Below the pieces are notes generated by a model that saw only the letters and a program-made list of their open reading frames with translations, did no database searches and had not been told where the DNA came from. Below, piece after piece: positions 49,376 to 59,006 of a DNA stretch of 64,000 bases. Source of the stretch: Neolentinus lepideus HHB14362 ss-1 (Eukaryota > Basidiomycota > Agaricomycetes > Gloeophyllales > Gloeophyllaceae). The stretch covers positions 168,847 through 232,846 of the forward strand of contig KV425601.1 of NCBI GenBank assembly GCA_001632425.1, given 5' to 3'. Numbering within the stretch: the stretch's first letter is position 1; every line of letters begins with the position of its first letter. Position numbers and translations under genes: made by a program.

Positions 49376-49424
49376 GGTTTACTGATGACTGGTGATAGGG
49401 GAGGAGGATCTGGGGAAACTCCCC

Positions 49425-50194
49425 CAGTAGGACCCGCACATTGCACAATCACGTGATTCACGTGGCATGTTTGATGTGAGTCAGCACTGAGCAAGTAATA
49501 AACGTTAAGTCCCATATTTGCGACTAAGTAGGGAATAAGCATCCGAGTCGTGTTTGCACATTGCTTGCAAGTATATCCTTAGTTTATATATATAGACTTA
49601 GTGAGTTACATGGCACAGCTGCTAGAGAATATCAGATTTGTCTAAGTCTCAATTACTGATTAGTAGTACAATGTATTATAACTCTAGATTGCGGAGTGAA
49701 GACCAGGTCCTATCATTGAAAAGGGAGATAGGAAAAACAAATAAGTGGTAAGGAAGTGCACCATGACTTCCGATGCACTCGGACAAGAGTGCAATAACAA
49801 AAAGATCACTAAAGCTCAGAATCGAACCCACGACCTTGTCATCAAAGTATCTCGTCGAGATGTAGCTAACATAGTAAGCGGCAACATAGCCACTACTCTA
49901 ATAGAATCACTTTTCTTTGTTCTAGATATTAATCATATTAAGGCCATTTTGTGGCCTTTGCTGTTCTTACAGAGCTTTGTCTCTCTATCCAGTTGTTATA
50001 TTTGTCTCTATTCAGTTTGTGCAGATATATTCATTACTATTATATGTAATTTCTTCCCGTAAATATCCCTAATCTATAGCACATCGGGATGCAGTGATAC
50101 CCTGTGGTAACAGCGTAGCTTACGGGAATACATTACATAATGCCGGATCTTTCCCGTTCTCATCACGTGACTGTGCAATGTGCGGGTCCTACTG
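49425..50194. mobile_element. 770-bp element with 32-bp terminal inverted repeats
   Basis: The arms 49425-49456 and 50163-50194 are reverse complements over 32 bases with one mismatch, beginning CAGTAGGACCCGCACATTGC. No transposase is encoded, so it is a non-autonomous DNA element. CAGT ends recall Tc1/mariner-like elements, but no flanking TA duplication is visible. Each arm contains a CACGTG-type palindrome (ATCACGTGA or GTCACGTGA). A tRNA-like B box lies inside. Confidence 0.6.
49812..49885 (-). other. tRNA-like segment, degenerate
   Basis: On the minus strand GGTCGTGGGTTCGATTCTGA contains the pol III B box GGTTCGATTC, and GTTAGCTACATCTCG lies upstream like a D-arm. The T-stem pairs poorly and no 7-bp acceptor stem closes, so this is a tRNA relic or tRNA-derived SINE piece, not a working tRNA gene. 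Confidence 0.3.
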
Positions 50195-50519
50195 CTGGAA
50201 ATATCTGGGGATGTACAGGGATCCTTCAGAAATGTAGCTGAACGAACTTCTGACATACATGGGAAAGGCAAAGGCAATGGAGAAGTCGGTGGAGGCGCCA
50301 GGAAAAGAGGTTCTGATTCTGTTGCTGGGCCTCTAATGTTAAGAGCAGGGGCTAATGCCAGTGCATTCCTGAAGGTGCGATGAGGTAGTATTAGAGCCTG
50401 CTTCCAGTCATCGTTGTTTTGAGGTGCCAAGACAAAATGGCTGATAAAAGTTACAAGTCCTGAGGTATGAAGGATGAGTTTGTATGCTCAAAATGAGCGG
50501 GTTGCCGAACAATGTCCTT

Positions 50520-50955
50520 CATGGGAACTCGTGCCGAGTAACCGGTGTTTCAAAATATTTGTAGTGCTAATCACAAAATTGAATCCCAGATTCATAGTCC
50601 GTTTGTAGTGATCACTACAAAGAGACTACAAACTCGTTTTGTAGTCCCTTTTTCGATATTCTCTTCCTCACTATCTTCAAATTGCTCCTTTTCCTTCCTC
50701 CTTTTCAATATAAGCTTATACCATATATATGTGTCATTGTGAATATTCCTGTAGTTTTAGTGTTTTCTTTGCCTTCGAGGTACCCAATATGTTCTCCGAG
50801 GGCTTGGCGCAGTGGCACACCACGTCAATTCCAAATACTGGCTTCTGATTGGCCAGATGCTCTCTTGCGCGGGTCACTTCATAAATTTGGGCTTCAAGTT
50901 ACGAGTCCTGAGTTTACGAAGGAGGCGTTCTTTTAGCCTGGAAAATCCTAGCCAA
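50520..50955 (+). repeat. Diverged repeat, copy A
   Basis: Shares an ordered set of blocks with the stretch at 50975-51365: GTGCCGAG near the start, a TGTAGTG-TCACTACAAA palindrome, a second TTTGTAGTC, TGTGAATATT, then a GTTCC/TCAATTCC-type block and CTTCTGATTGG. Non-coding. Confidence 0.45.
50602..50621. repeat. Perfect 20-bp palindrome
   Basis: TTTGTAGTGATCACTACAAA reads the same on both strands. It could be a protein-binding site or a fused pair of short element ends. The sister copy has a related imperfect version at about 51058-51078. Confidence 0.7.
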
Positions 50956-50974
50956 TGGAGCCGACCTTGATAGT

Positions 50975-51365
50975 CATGGGAATCATGTGCCGAGAATACG
51001 TGTGAACTTATTTTGTAGTCTTATTTCATAATTTATAAATGAATTTGGATCTCCGCTCGTAGTGGTGACTACAAACAGGATTTGTAGTCTGCTTTTGTCT
51101 TATTTGGCATGCCTCTCTACTACATCTTCTTTGTTCTTCTTGAGACTTCAAGTATATTATATACATATATAACCAGATGTATGTGAATATTTTCGTCAAT
51201 TTACGACATCTGTGTAGGTCCTTGTGGATTTGTTTCTGTTGAGGAGATCAGTAACATGTTTCTTACCGTGGGAACCAATGTGGTGCGAACTTTTCCGCAT
51301 CTACTGGAGTTCCTGGCTTCTGATTGGTTCATGGCTTATGACGTACATGGAGGGAAGATTTTGCT
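50975..51365 (+). repeat. Diverged repeat, copy B
   Basis: Same block order as copy A (50520-50955), in the same orientation, with much substitution and small indels between the blocks. Head-to-tail arrangement suggests an old tandem duplication or two insertions of one family. Confidence 0.45.
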
Positions 51366-51689
51366 CGCTTTTCAACACCAAGTGCGTCATCGCTATTTTT
51401 GTTGTTGCCTTTGCCTTGGTCAATATTCGGACTGCGTTATTCACTAATTCCGGTCATTATAGTAGTACTACACCAATAATCAAACAAAAAATAACGGGAA
51501 AAATTGTGAAAAATGAGAATATATTCCTGGGCGCTGGTAGGGTTACAAATAACTATGAGATGTATCTGGGCTGTGGCAAAATGACCGCTGTAGGCTCAAC
51601 TAAAATGGAAAAAATGCCTAAAAATACACAAAAATTCGAGAGGGGTTGCTGGGAGGGGGTGGACTCAGGCTCTATTACCAAATAAGGTA
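51366..51689. other. AT-rich spacer, no gene recognised
   Basis: About 320 bp between repeat copy B and the tandem array. A plus-strand frame ending at 51685 overlaps the repeats and has no domain; treated as chance. Confidence 0.4.
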
Positions 51690-52872
51690 TTTGTCTTCCA
51701 AAAATAGCAATTTTCACGTGGGTACCCATCTGAATCATGATTGTTGGCTCTGTTTATTTCCAGGGACAGTTTCCCATGATTATGTAATGGGATTCCAAAA
51801 ATAGCAAATTTCGAGTTTGGATCATAAATGTTGGCTCTGTCTGTTTCCAGGGGTAGTTTCTCGTGATTATGTCATAGGCTTCCTAAAATAGTAATTTTCG
51901 AGTGGGTACCCATTTGAATGGCAATTGTTGGCTCAGTTTATTTTGGAGGGTAGTTTCTCATGATTATGTAATAGGCTTCCTGATTTGGCAATTTTTGAAT
52001 TGGTACCCATTTGGATCATAATTGTTGGCTCTGTTTGTTTCCAGGGATAGTTTCCCATGATTACATAATAGGCTTCCTGATTTGGCAATCTTCAAGTGGC
52101 TATCCATTTAGATTGAAATGATTTGCTAGCACTTTGGGAGTTGCACTCTTTTGGACCCTGCAAAAGGTTGATCAGAAGGGATATCAAAAAGGTTATATTT
52201 AGGAATACATTCTAGAGGGCTCAAAATACAATATTTAAAATAGTCTCAAAATGGAATGCCAAAGGTTATACTTGCCATTACCTTCGCAAATACTTTTGCA
52301 AGGGTCAAAATGAATGTTTTTGTGCCCATTTAAAGTGGTTACCACCATATAAACCCTTGCAGCGCCCCAAAAGGGACTATCCTGGCAGGGGTCACATGAT
52401 ACAAGGATCATCTTCTTTTGAAGTCGAAAAAGAATTACTACATCGGGCAATAGTTTATTATATTTTGGCAACTTGCACCAGTTAATGCTGAAGATAACCT
52501 TTCCTATTCCATTTTGAGCTACATCAAAATATCACATTTCAAGGTCTACAAAATGCATGCCTAGATATTATCTTTTTGATATTCCTTTCAATCAACCTTT
52601 TGCTAGGCCTAAAAGAGTGCAACTTGTGAAGTGTTGTTTCCAGGGGTGGTTTCTTGTGATTATGTAATCAGCTTCCCCATGGCAAATTTTGAGTGGGTAC
52701 CCATTTGAATCAGAATTGTTGGCTCTGTTTGTTTCCAGGGGTAGTTTCCTATGATTATGTAATGAGCTCCCTGATTTGGCAATTTTTTGAATGGGTACCC
52801 ATTTGAATTGTAATCATTGGCTCTGTTTATTTCCAGGGGTGGTTTCTCATGATTATGTAATCAGCCTCCCAA
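51690..52872 (+). repeat. ~97-bp tandem repeat array, interrupted
   Basis: Units share GGGTACCCATTTGAAT, ATTGTTGGCTCTGTTTGTTT, CCAGGGGTAGTTTCTCATGA and TTATGTAATAGGCTTCC. The TGATTATGTAAT landmark, with small variations, falls near 51776, 51863, 51961, 52058, then 52657, 52752 and 52850: spacings of 87, 98 and 97, then 95 and 98. The gap of 599 across the middle equals one unit plus about 502 bp, accounted for by an inserted MITE. Unit-to-unit divergence is clear, so the array is old. Confidence 0.75.
52130..52633. mobile_element. 504-bp MITE inserted in the tandem array
   Basis: Long terminal inverted repeats of roughly 140 bp. The left arm starts CACTTTGGGAGTTGCACTC and goes on through GCAAAAGGTTGAT and ATATCAAAAAGG. 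The right arm, read in reverse complement, starts CACTTCACAAGTTGCACTC with the same later blocks. No coding capacity. Ends are CAC/GTG. No convincing target duplication, but the array resumes in phase on both sides. Confidence 0.7.
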
Positions 52873-53323
52873 GATCCAAACAAAAATTCAACCTCAGAGG
52901 ACTGATATACTTTGGAGATTTCCACTTCAGGGGATTTATATCCAAAAATAGTGATATATGAGTCAATGATGGAATGGCAACTGACAGAGAATGTAGAAGG
53001 GAAGGTAACATTAAGTCAACCAACCTAGCTGATTTATTGACTTGTGGAACCCATACAATATACTTGTGGTTAGTGGACCAATGCTTAGTACAGCATCAAA
53101 CAAAAATCAGAAGCCAAAATAATGGTATTTAATTATATTTATAGTATATGCATCTCTCATGTAATACTGTTTCATGTGCATGGGCATTATTCATATATAT
53201 AGAGATATTACATTTATATGATTATAATCTTCAATAGGTGCTCAGGACTCGAAAATCCTGCCATGTGTGCAATGGCCTACTACCTGCAAGTAAATATCAA
53301 TATTAGAGATGATACAATTGGTA
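52873..53323. other. AT-rich spacer, no gene recognised
   Basis: About 450 bp between the tandem array and the unrecognised ORFs. Nothing supported. Confidence 0.4.
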
Positions 53324-54626
53324 CTAGAGGCCAGCAATAACCACATACGATAATTGAAAACAATCAAAAACCCTATCACTTGCCCCTAAATCTCCTGCAT
53401 CAACCTCTGAAGGCAGGTGCCACTTCTGCAAGAACATGATAGGAAGCAAAGCTGAGAGATTGAAGGGTGCAATATGGTGTAGTCCCACAATGGCAGGGAC
53501 TATAACTGTTCGTACAATGTTCCCAATAGGATGGCCTTCCCCAGGTGCTCTGAGAGTATTGGCTATTGTGTGGGCCACGTCACCTGTCATGTCTGACACT
53601 GCACCTCTCATTCCTGCGAGACAGATCAGTAGGATGAGGTACATGGTGCCTACAATCACTTCAGGCCTTTGAACAACAGGAAGATAACACAAACTCACCA
53701 CCCCCGGATAGGGCTGCTATCCTGTTGCTCTCAGCACACCATTCATAGAATGTCCTTTCTGCTGGAGTGTCTGCCCAACACGCCACCTCCTTGTATACAT
53801 CTGAGACATGACCTATACTATAACAGATACTTTGAGGAAAAGTCAGGTTTGTAGGGATAAGTGTGCACCTTTGCACTAGAGCTGCAAGCCTGAGATGATC
53901 AACCAGTAACATGAAACAGGCTTTAATGTTCTGCCCCTCAGAAAACTGGACACGATGAACAAGAACCTTAAGGGATTCAGATGCTTGGGGTTCACCCTGA
54001 ATGTTGATGTCATACAACAGAGAGCAGAGGGCACCAGGGATATAAGGAGAATCCTGACTAGCATCGCCCTGGATAAAGGATGCCAAGTGTGCTATGAAGG
54101 GACCAGAGTTGGCTTGGACAGTGGTGGAAGAGTTAACCTGATGCCAAGTTAACTGTCCCTTGAACATAGTTCCAGTTTGCAGATGAGCCTCCCAGCTGGG
54201 TGGCATTACCCCCTGGACCTTCTCCACCACAATTCCTACCCCCAGCAGATTTCCCACCACCCTGGCCTCCTCCGGTGCCTTTCCCCTTCCTCAAACCCTT
54301 CTCTTTGCTGCCTCCTGGACTCGGGTAGGGTCTTCCCTTCTCTCTCTCATTTCTTGTATGTTCAGGCCCTCTGGAACAAGAATCTTTGGGTGATGTGAAT
54401 GTTCAGCACAATCTGGCCTGTTCGTAGATAGAGTAAAAGGGTACAGACCTTGCAAAGCAGCAGAGGTGGTTCCATATGTCTGCAACTTCTGTAGCAGACC
54501 ACCCAGTACCGAGTTATTGTACTTCTTCTGACTTAGGGATCTCTTTAGGAGCTTTTGAAGCTCATCCTTCTCAGCCAGATTCAATATGATATAGATGTAA
54601 TCAAGAGCAGGGTTATCCATAGCCAC
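53324..54626 (-). CDS. Unrecognised ORF chain in repeat island
   Basis: Three minus-strand frames in order (54291-54626, 53661-54260, 53324-53701) may be exons of one gene. The first begins MAMDNPALDYIYIILNLAEK, followed by a charged KDELQKLLKRSLSQKKYNN. A Gly-rich linker frame sits between (GGGQGGGKSAGGRNCGGEG). The second has WHQVNSSTTVQANSGPFIAH and LLVDHLRLAALVQRC; the third has a hydrophobic run MYLILLICLAGM. I recognise no domain. Base composition is lower in GC than the gene-rich half. A TE-borne or captured gene is the likeliest reading; a host gene is not excluded. Confidence 0.3.
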
Positions 54627-56517
54627 TTCAGTCAGAGCAGAGAATAAAGCAAAAGCTCAAGGTGAGTTGGATGTTTGAGGGATGAGACTCCTCGCCCTGA
54701 CCTGCCAGATTTTCCACCCCCACTAGCCTAGCCTTGACCCTCTGGAGAGGTGCTGTGAGCCCATCTCTTACTGCCTAAATTCCCAATTGGTAATGATAAA
54801 TTATGTAGCAAAATATTAGGTCTGCTAGTATAGGGAAAGGAGCATATTCAGAATTTCAGATTATTATTATCGACTACATTTGCCTCACTCGAGATTGACC
54901 TCTTCGTCAAAGCTTCCGAGATCTCCATGCCTCTCATTGATGCATCATCATTTGGACTTGCCCACCATGCCACCCACATGGATGATGCTATCGCCACTGT
55001 TGACAATGGCCTTTTTTTTTTTTGCAAGGCAGTCCAAAGACAGAGGGTGCAGGAGAATAACTACGTCTCAGAGGTCCCAACAGTTCAGTTTATCCCCCAC
55101 CCAGGTTGGTGCATGATAAGGGTCAATTCAGCCTGTTTAAATTTCGCTTGTGCATTCAGAGTGATTTTATGTTGGCTTTTGAGCTGGTCAATGTCGACTT
55201 TGGGCTGTGTGGGAGGCTACATGTCCAAGCTGCTGCATCAGTTTATTCTGTTCCTCCCACCCATTCTGTTTGTCAATTCTGGGTAAGTTGTGGTATTGGA
55301 ATACAATGTGCTTGTGCCAGAATATTGACGAGAGAAGTGGTGGCAGGACAAATGGTTCTCTGACAGGTCTAGTTCTTGAATTTGGGATTAATATTATTAG
55401 AATGTCATAGTGGGGATCAGCAATGCAAACACACACAGTGAGTTATTTGGCTTTATTTGTTCCAGATGCATGGTGGCTGAAAAAGTGGCCACCTGTGAAC
55501 ATGCGCAGAATACATCTGCGCTGCCTCACACAGGCCTCGCATTGTCAGACTCTCATATGTAAAGTTGTTGCTGCATAAAATCTCAATGCTGTGTCAAGGA
55601 GAATATAGCTGAATCACACAATTAAGTGGAAACCAGGGAACTGAAAGGGCAACAAATCTGCACAACAAAATTCTCATTGTACATTAGATTCAAAGCCAAT
55701 TCCCCTTAAGACATTGTCCCTCAATATATGATGAACAAGGTTTACTAATGTGTCAAGCCACGAAAATAAAGCAGGGAGTAATGACAGACTGCTTGCCATG
55801 GTCATGTGTGAGACACGTCAAATATGTGTCACGCAGAGTCACAGACACATCAACCTTGTGCTCAATCCTCTGATGATTAGAAGTCTCAATATCAAGCAAT
55901 TCAAGGACCAGATCAATCTTCACCACTCATGGGATACTGATCTTCCGAACAAGACCACTGTTAGCAAAGCAAAGAAGGATGGGAAAGTCAAGATTCTACT
56001 CAAAACTGTTGAACGGTACCAAGCTCGATTAACATCCTCTAGTGATGTAGCTGTTGCTGAAGACTCTGAGAGGCTGGAAGGTTCTGCAACTATTCTGTCA
56101 CCCGAGCAATAAGCAAATGATGTTTATGAGGCAGATTCAGATGGCTGGGAGGAGTAAATTATATCGTATTTATTGCAATGAAGCCAAATGGGATAAGCTT
56201 TATGGGATAAAACACTTCTGACAGTGTGAGGATAAGTGCACGGGACTGAATTAGCACGGAGTCATAAAGCGAAGGGGGATGACACACTGTACGAAGGTGC
56301 AACTAGAGTGGGATGTATCAAGCTGGAAGCCTGTAGGTCTCACAATGCACACCAGGAAGCCTGAGTCAAGCTCTATAAGTTGGATGAAGAAGAGCTTGAC
56401 TCTGAACGCGTTTTAGGGAGTAATGTGGCATGGGAAACACGTGAGACAAATAAGGAAAGAAGCGAAATAAAGTAGGGAACAAGAGGTCCGAGTCATAGAG
56501 GTTAAAGCAAGACATAA
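54627..56517. other. AT-rich stretch, no supported gene
   Basis: Plus-strand frames at 54927-55286 and 55750-56112 show no known domain. The second has a Lys-rich helix-like part (IKQFKDQINLHHSWDTDLPN) and lacks an ATG start. A run of 13 T lies near 55011-55023. I see no splice chain. Likely transposon remains. Confidence 0.35.
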
Positions 56518-56571
56518 TGGCTAAGAGGTAACATCACCTACTGCAGTCTCCCAAGACTGCAGGTTTGAACC
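56518..56571 (+). other. tRNA-like A box, hairpin and B box
   Basis: TGGCTAAGAGG (56518-56528) matches a pol III A box and GGTTTGAACC (56562-56571) a B box. Between them lies the perfect 9-bp inverted repeat CTGCAGTCT/AGACTGCAG (56541-56562). The T-arm is broken by the LTR-like element that starts at 56574. Probably a tRNA-derived SINE piece. Confidence 0.3.
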
Positions 56572-56573
56572 GG

Positions 56574-57886
56574 GGATACGCACAGACACACGACAAAACC
56601 CGCGGAAATGAGACCTAAAGTGTAGACACAACCACAAAGCAAACACCAAAGCCCTTGGTGTCAGATGGCTGCGAGGCCCAGGGTAGCGAAGGGTAATATA
56701 GTTCGGAGGGGATGGGTGTAGGTGAGACGTATAGTTGGGGCTAAAGGTAGGTTGGCACCAAGTCGCTACTCGGCGGCAGTCTGAGGTTTGAAGGCGACAC
56801 TGTGCGCTATGTAGCGCTATGTGCACGGTGCTGTGTAGGCGCTATACGATGCTCCTCCTGCTCGGCGCTATGTGGTCTTCGATGCTCTATAGAGGAGCGC
56901 TACTTGTAGTCGCTATCTCTAACTCAAACGTATATATACTCTGGTTAGCACTACCCTACAGCGCACGGGGCTGTCTAGGAGAAAGGAACGTATAAGGGAT
57001 GGCTTACGAACAGCGACGCTACGCTGGTGTATTCTGTCGCTATCTCTGGGTGAAGTCGGAGGTATGCAAGAGTACCTAAACATGAGTCGCAAGATGGACT
57101 TAGAAGAAGCTCTGACGCAAGTTTGAAATCTGAAGAGTGTGGTGAAGATGACTTATTGTACAAACAGTAGAGTAATGGCTTAAATACAAGAGAGCGACTA
57201 CTCTGTGTCCGATCCTATCTACCTACTACCGCGAGTTGTGCCTCTGCTCAGCCTCACATCCATATGACCTGTACTGCCTTGCTCCTAATCCACATGCGCT
57301 CTTCGACCAATACCCTGCACGACCAACTCTAGCACGCGCACCATTCCACGGATGGGAGCCAGTTGGGTGCGTCTTGACTTTGCATTAGAGCGCACCTCTT
57401 CGATGATCCGGGGGCGGGCTATGCTGCTGATGCTAGCACGATACTGCCGAAAGAGGGATAAAGGGCAGGGCCGCTCTGTGGTGTGGCGGTGTCGTGATAG
57501 CCGTGGTCGCGCCATGTGTCAATGTGCACTGCACGCATAAGGAAAGTCGTGCCAATAGAACTAGCGCTGATCCAAAGCGACGGCGGGCTGTATGCCATAT
57601 GGAAAGGTGCCCTGAGACACCGCCTCAGTTCGGACTGCAGTAATGACTCTGGCCGATGCATGCTGAAATGCCGATGACTCAACTGAATGACGTTCAAATG
57701 TCCGAGCTACCGAGGAGCCGTCCTAAGCGCGCCGAGGAGCCGAGAGCCTTGTCGCTGGTGCATAGGGTCGCTAGTGTGCAGAGTACCAACAGTGCGCTAT
57801 TGAGTCGCTAAGTCGCCGTTCCCACGAAGCGCGCGGAATTGCCCTAAATCGCGTTTTCTGGGGTCAGAAGCCAACGGGGCCTATCA
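56574..57886. mobile_element. 1.3-kb TGATA/TATCA LTR-like element, copy 1
   Basis: 1313 bp, starting GGATACGCACAGACAC (first base T changed to G) and ending GGGGCCTATCA. Flanked by CCGG on both sides (56570-56573 and 57887-57890), an exact 4-bp target duplication. Over 90 percent similar by eye to copies 2 and 3. No long frame with known domains. Reads as a solo LTR; a non-autonomous DNA element with 5-bp inverted ends is the alternative. Confidence 0.75.
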
Positions 57887-57985
57887 CCGGGCTGAAGGCA
57901 GATTTTGTTTTGCATAGTGAGAGAGTCTTGCTGTCCGGATAGGCACTAATGCCGACACTCCCCCCTGACATGGCACCTCTGCCAA

Positions 57986-58998
57986 TCAGGCCAAACCCAA
58001 AAGACCAACCATGATCTCCACCTTCCCCTTAGCCAATGCTTTTGTCATACAATCAGCTGGCATCTCATCTGTCCTAAGATGTGCCAACCCAATCCTACCC
58101 CGCGCAACCTCGTCCCGCAGCCAATAGAACCTCAGATCTAAGTGCTTCATGCGCCCATGATGTTCAGGAATCTTTGTGACAGCTAGAGCAGATTGGTTAT
58201 CGATGTAAAGCATGGACAGCCCAGAGAGAGGATAACCAAGCTCAGTCAAGAAGTTTCGCAGCCAGAGGATCTCCTGCCCCGCAGAGACAGCGGCAACATA
58301 CTCAGCCTCAGTAGTCGAGAGAGTAATGATAGACTGGAGGTGACTAGACCAAGAGATAGCACCAGAGCCCATCTTGACAACATAACCACTGGTAGAGTGA
58401 CCATTGTCTGGGTTCCCAGCATGATCAGTGTCAGTGAAGGTGGTGAACAGCGCAGACGATGATGAGGGAGAGTACATCAGCTTGTAGTCCATAGTTCCCT
58501 TGAGATAGCAAAACAGGTGCTTAACAGCCTTCCAGTGACGCTTGCCAGGGTTCTTGCTAAAACGCGCCAGAACTCCAACGCTGTAAGCAATGTCCGGACG
58601 CGTAGCAACAGCGAGATAAGCCAGAGCACCAACCACATTGATATACGGCACAGAGCGCATCTCGTCAAACTCAGCCTTGGTCTGAGGAACCATGGTCGCA
58701 CTAAGCTTAGAGCCAGGGTCCATAGGCATTGAAACAGAGTCGCAGTCCGCCATACTGAAACGCGACAAGATGTCGAGGATGTACTGGTGCTGAGAGATAG
58801 TCAGAGTCCGAGAGGAGCGATCACACTTGATTTCGACACCTAGGAGCCAGGAGGTAGGCCCTAGGTCACGCAGCTTGAAGTGCTGCCTCAGATCGTCCTT
58901 GACCTTCTGAATCGCAGCAGAAGACTTGCTGGCAATAGTCATGTCATCGACAAAGACAGGGATGATAATACGCACATTGTCCTTCCCATAGACCCAGA
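57986..58998 (-). pseudogene. Copia reverse transcriptase C-terminal part and RNase H
   Basis: Begins, after the hAT-like insertion, with WVYGKDNVRIIIPVFVDDMT; FVDD is the RT catalytic motif. Then LGVEIKCDRSSRTLTISQHQ, ATRPDIAYSVGVLARF, the RNase H segment HAGNPDNGHSTSGYVVKMGS, TLSTTEAEYVAAV, and the typical copia tail HLRTDEMPADCMTKALAKG. Open to its stop, but separated from the rest of the enzyme. Confidence 0.9.
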
Positions 58999-59006
58999 CG
59001 CTATGC

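Noticed and set aside
49745..50062. 105-codon plus-strand ORF
   Set aside because: It runs through the reverse complement of a tRNA-like T-arm (its NRTHDL is a typical artefact of that) and has no domain.
51690..52872. CRISPR-like array
   Set aside because: Units are ~97 bp, contiguous and diverged, with no spacer/repeat alternation, in a eukaryotic genome.
56541..56562. Helitron 3' hairpin
   Set aside because: The hairpin is perfect, but no CTRR end follows at the usual distance on either strand; a tRNA-like context explains it better.
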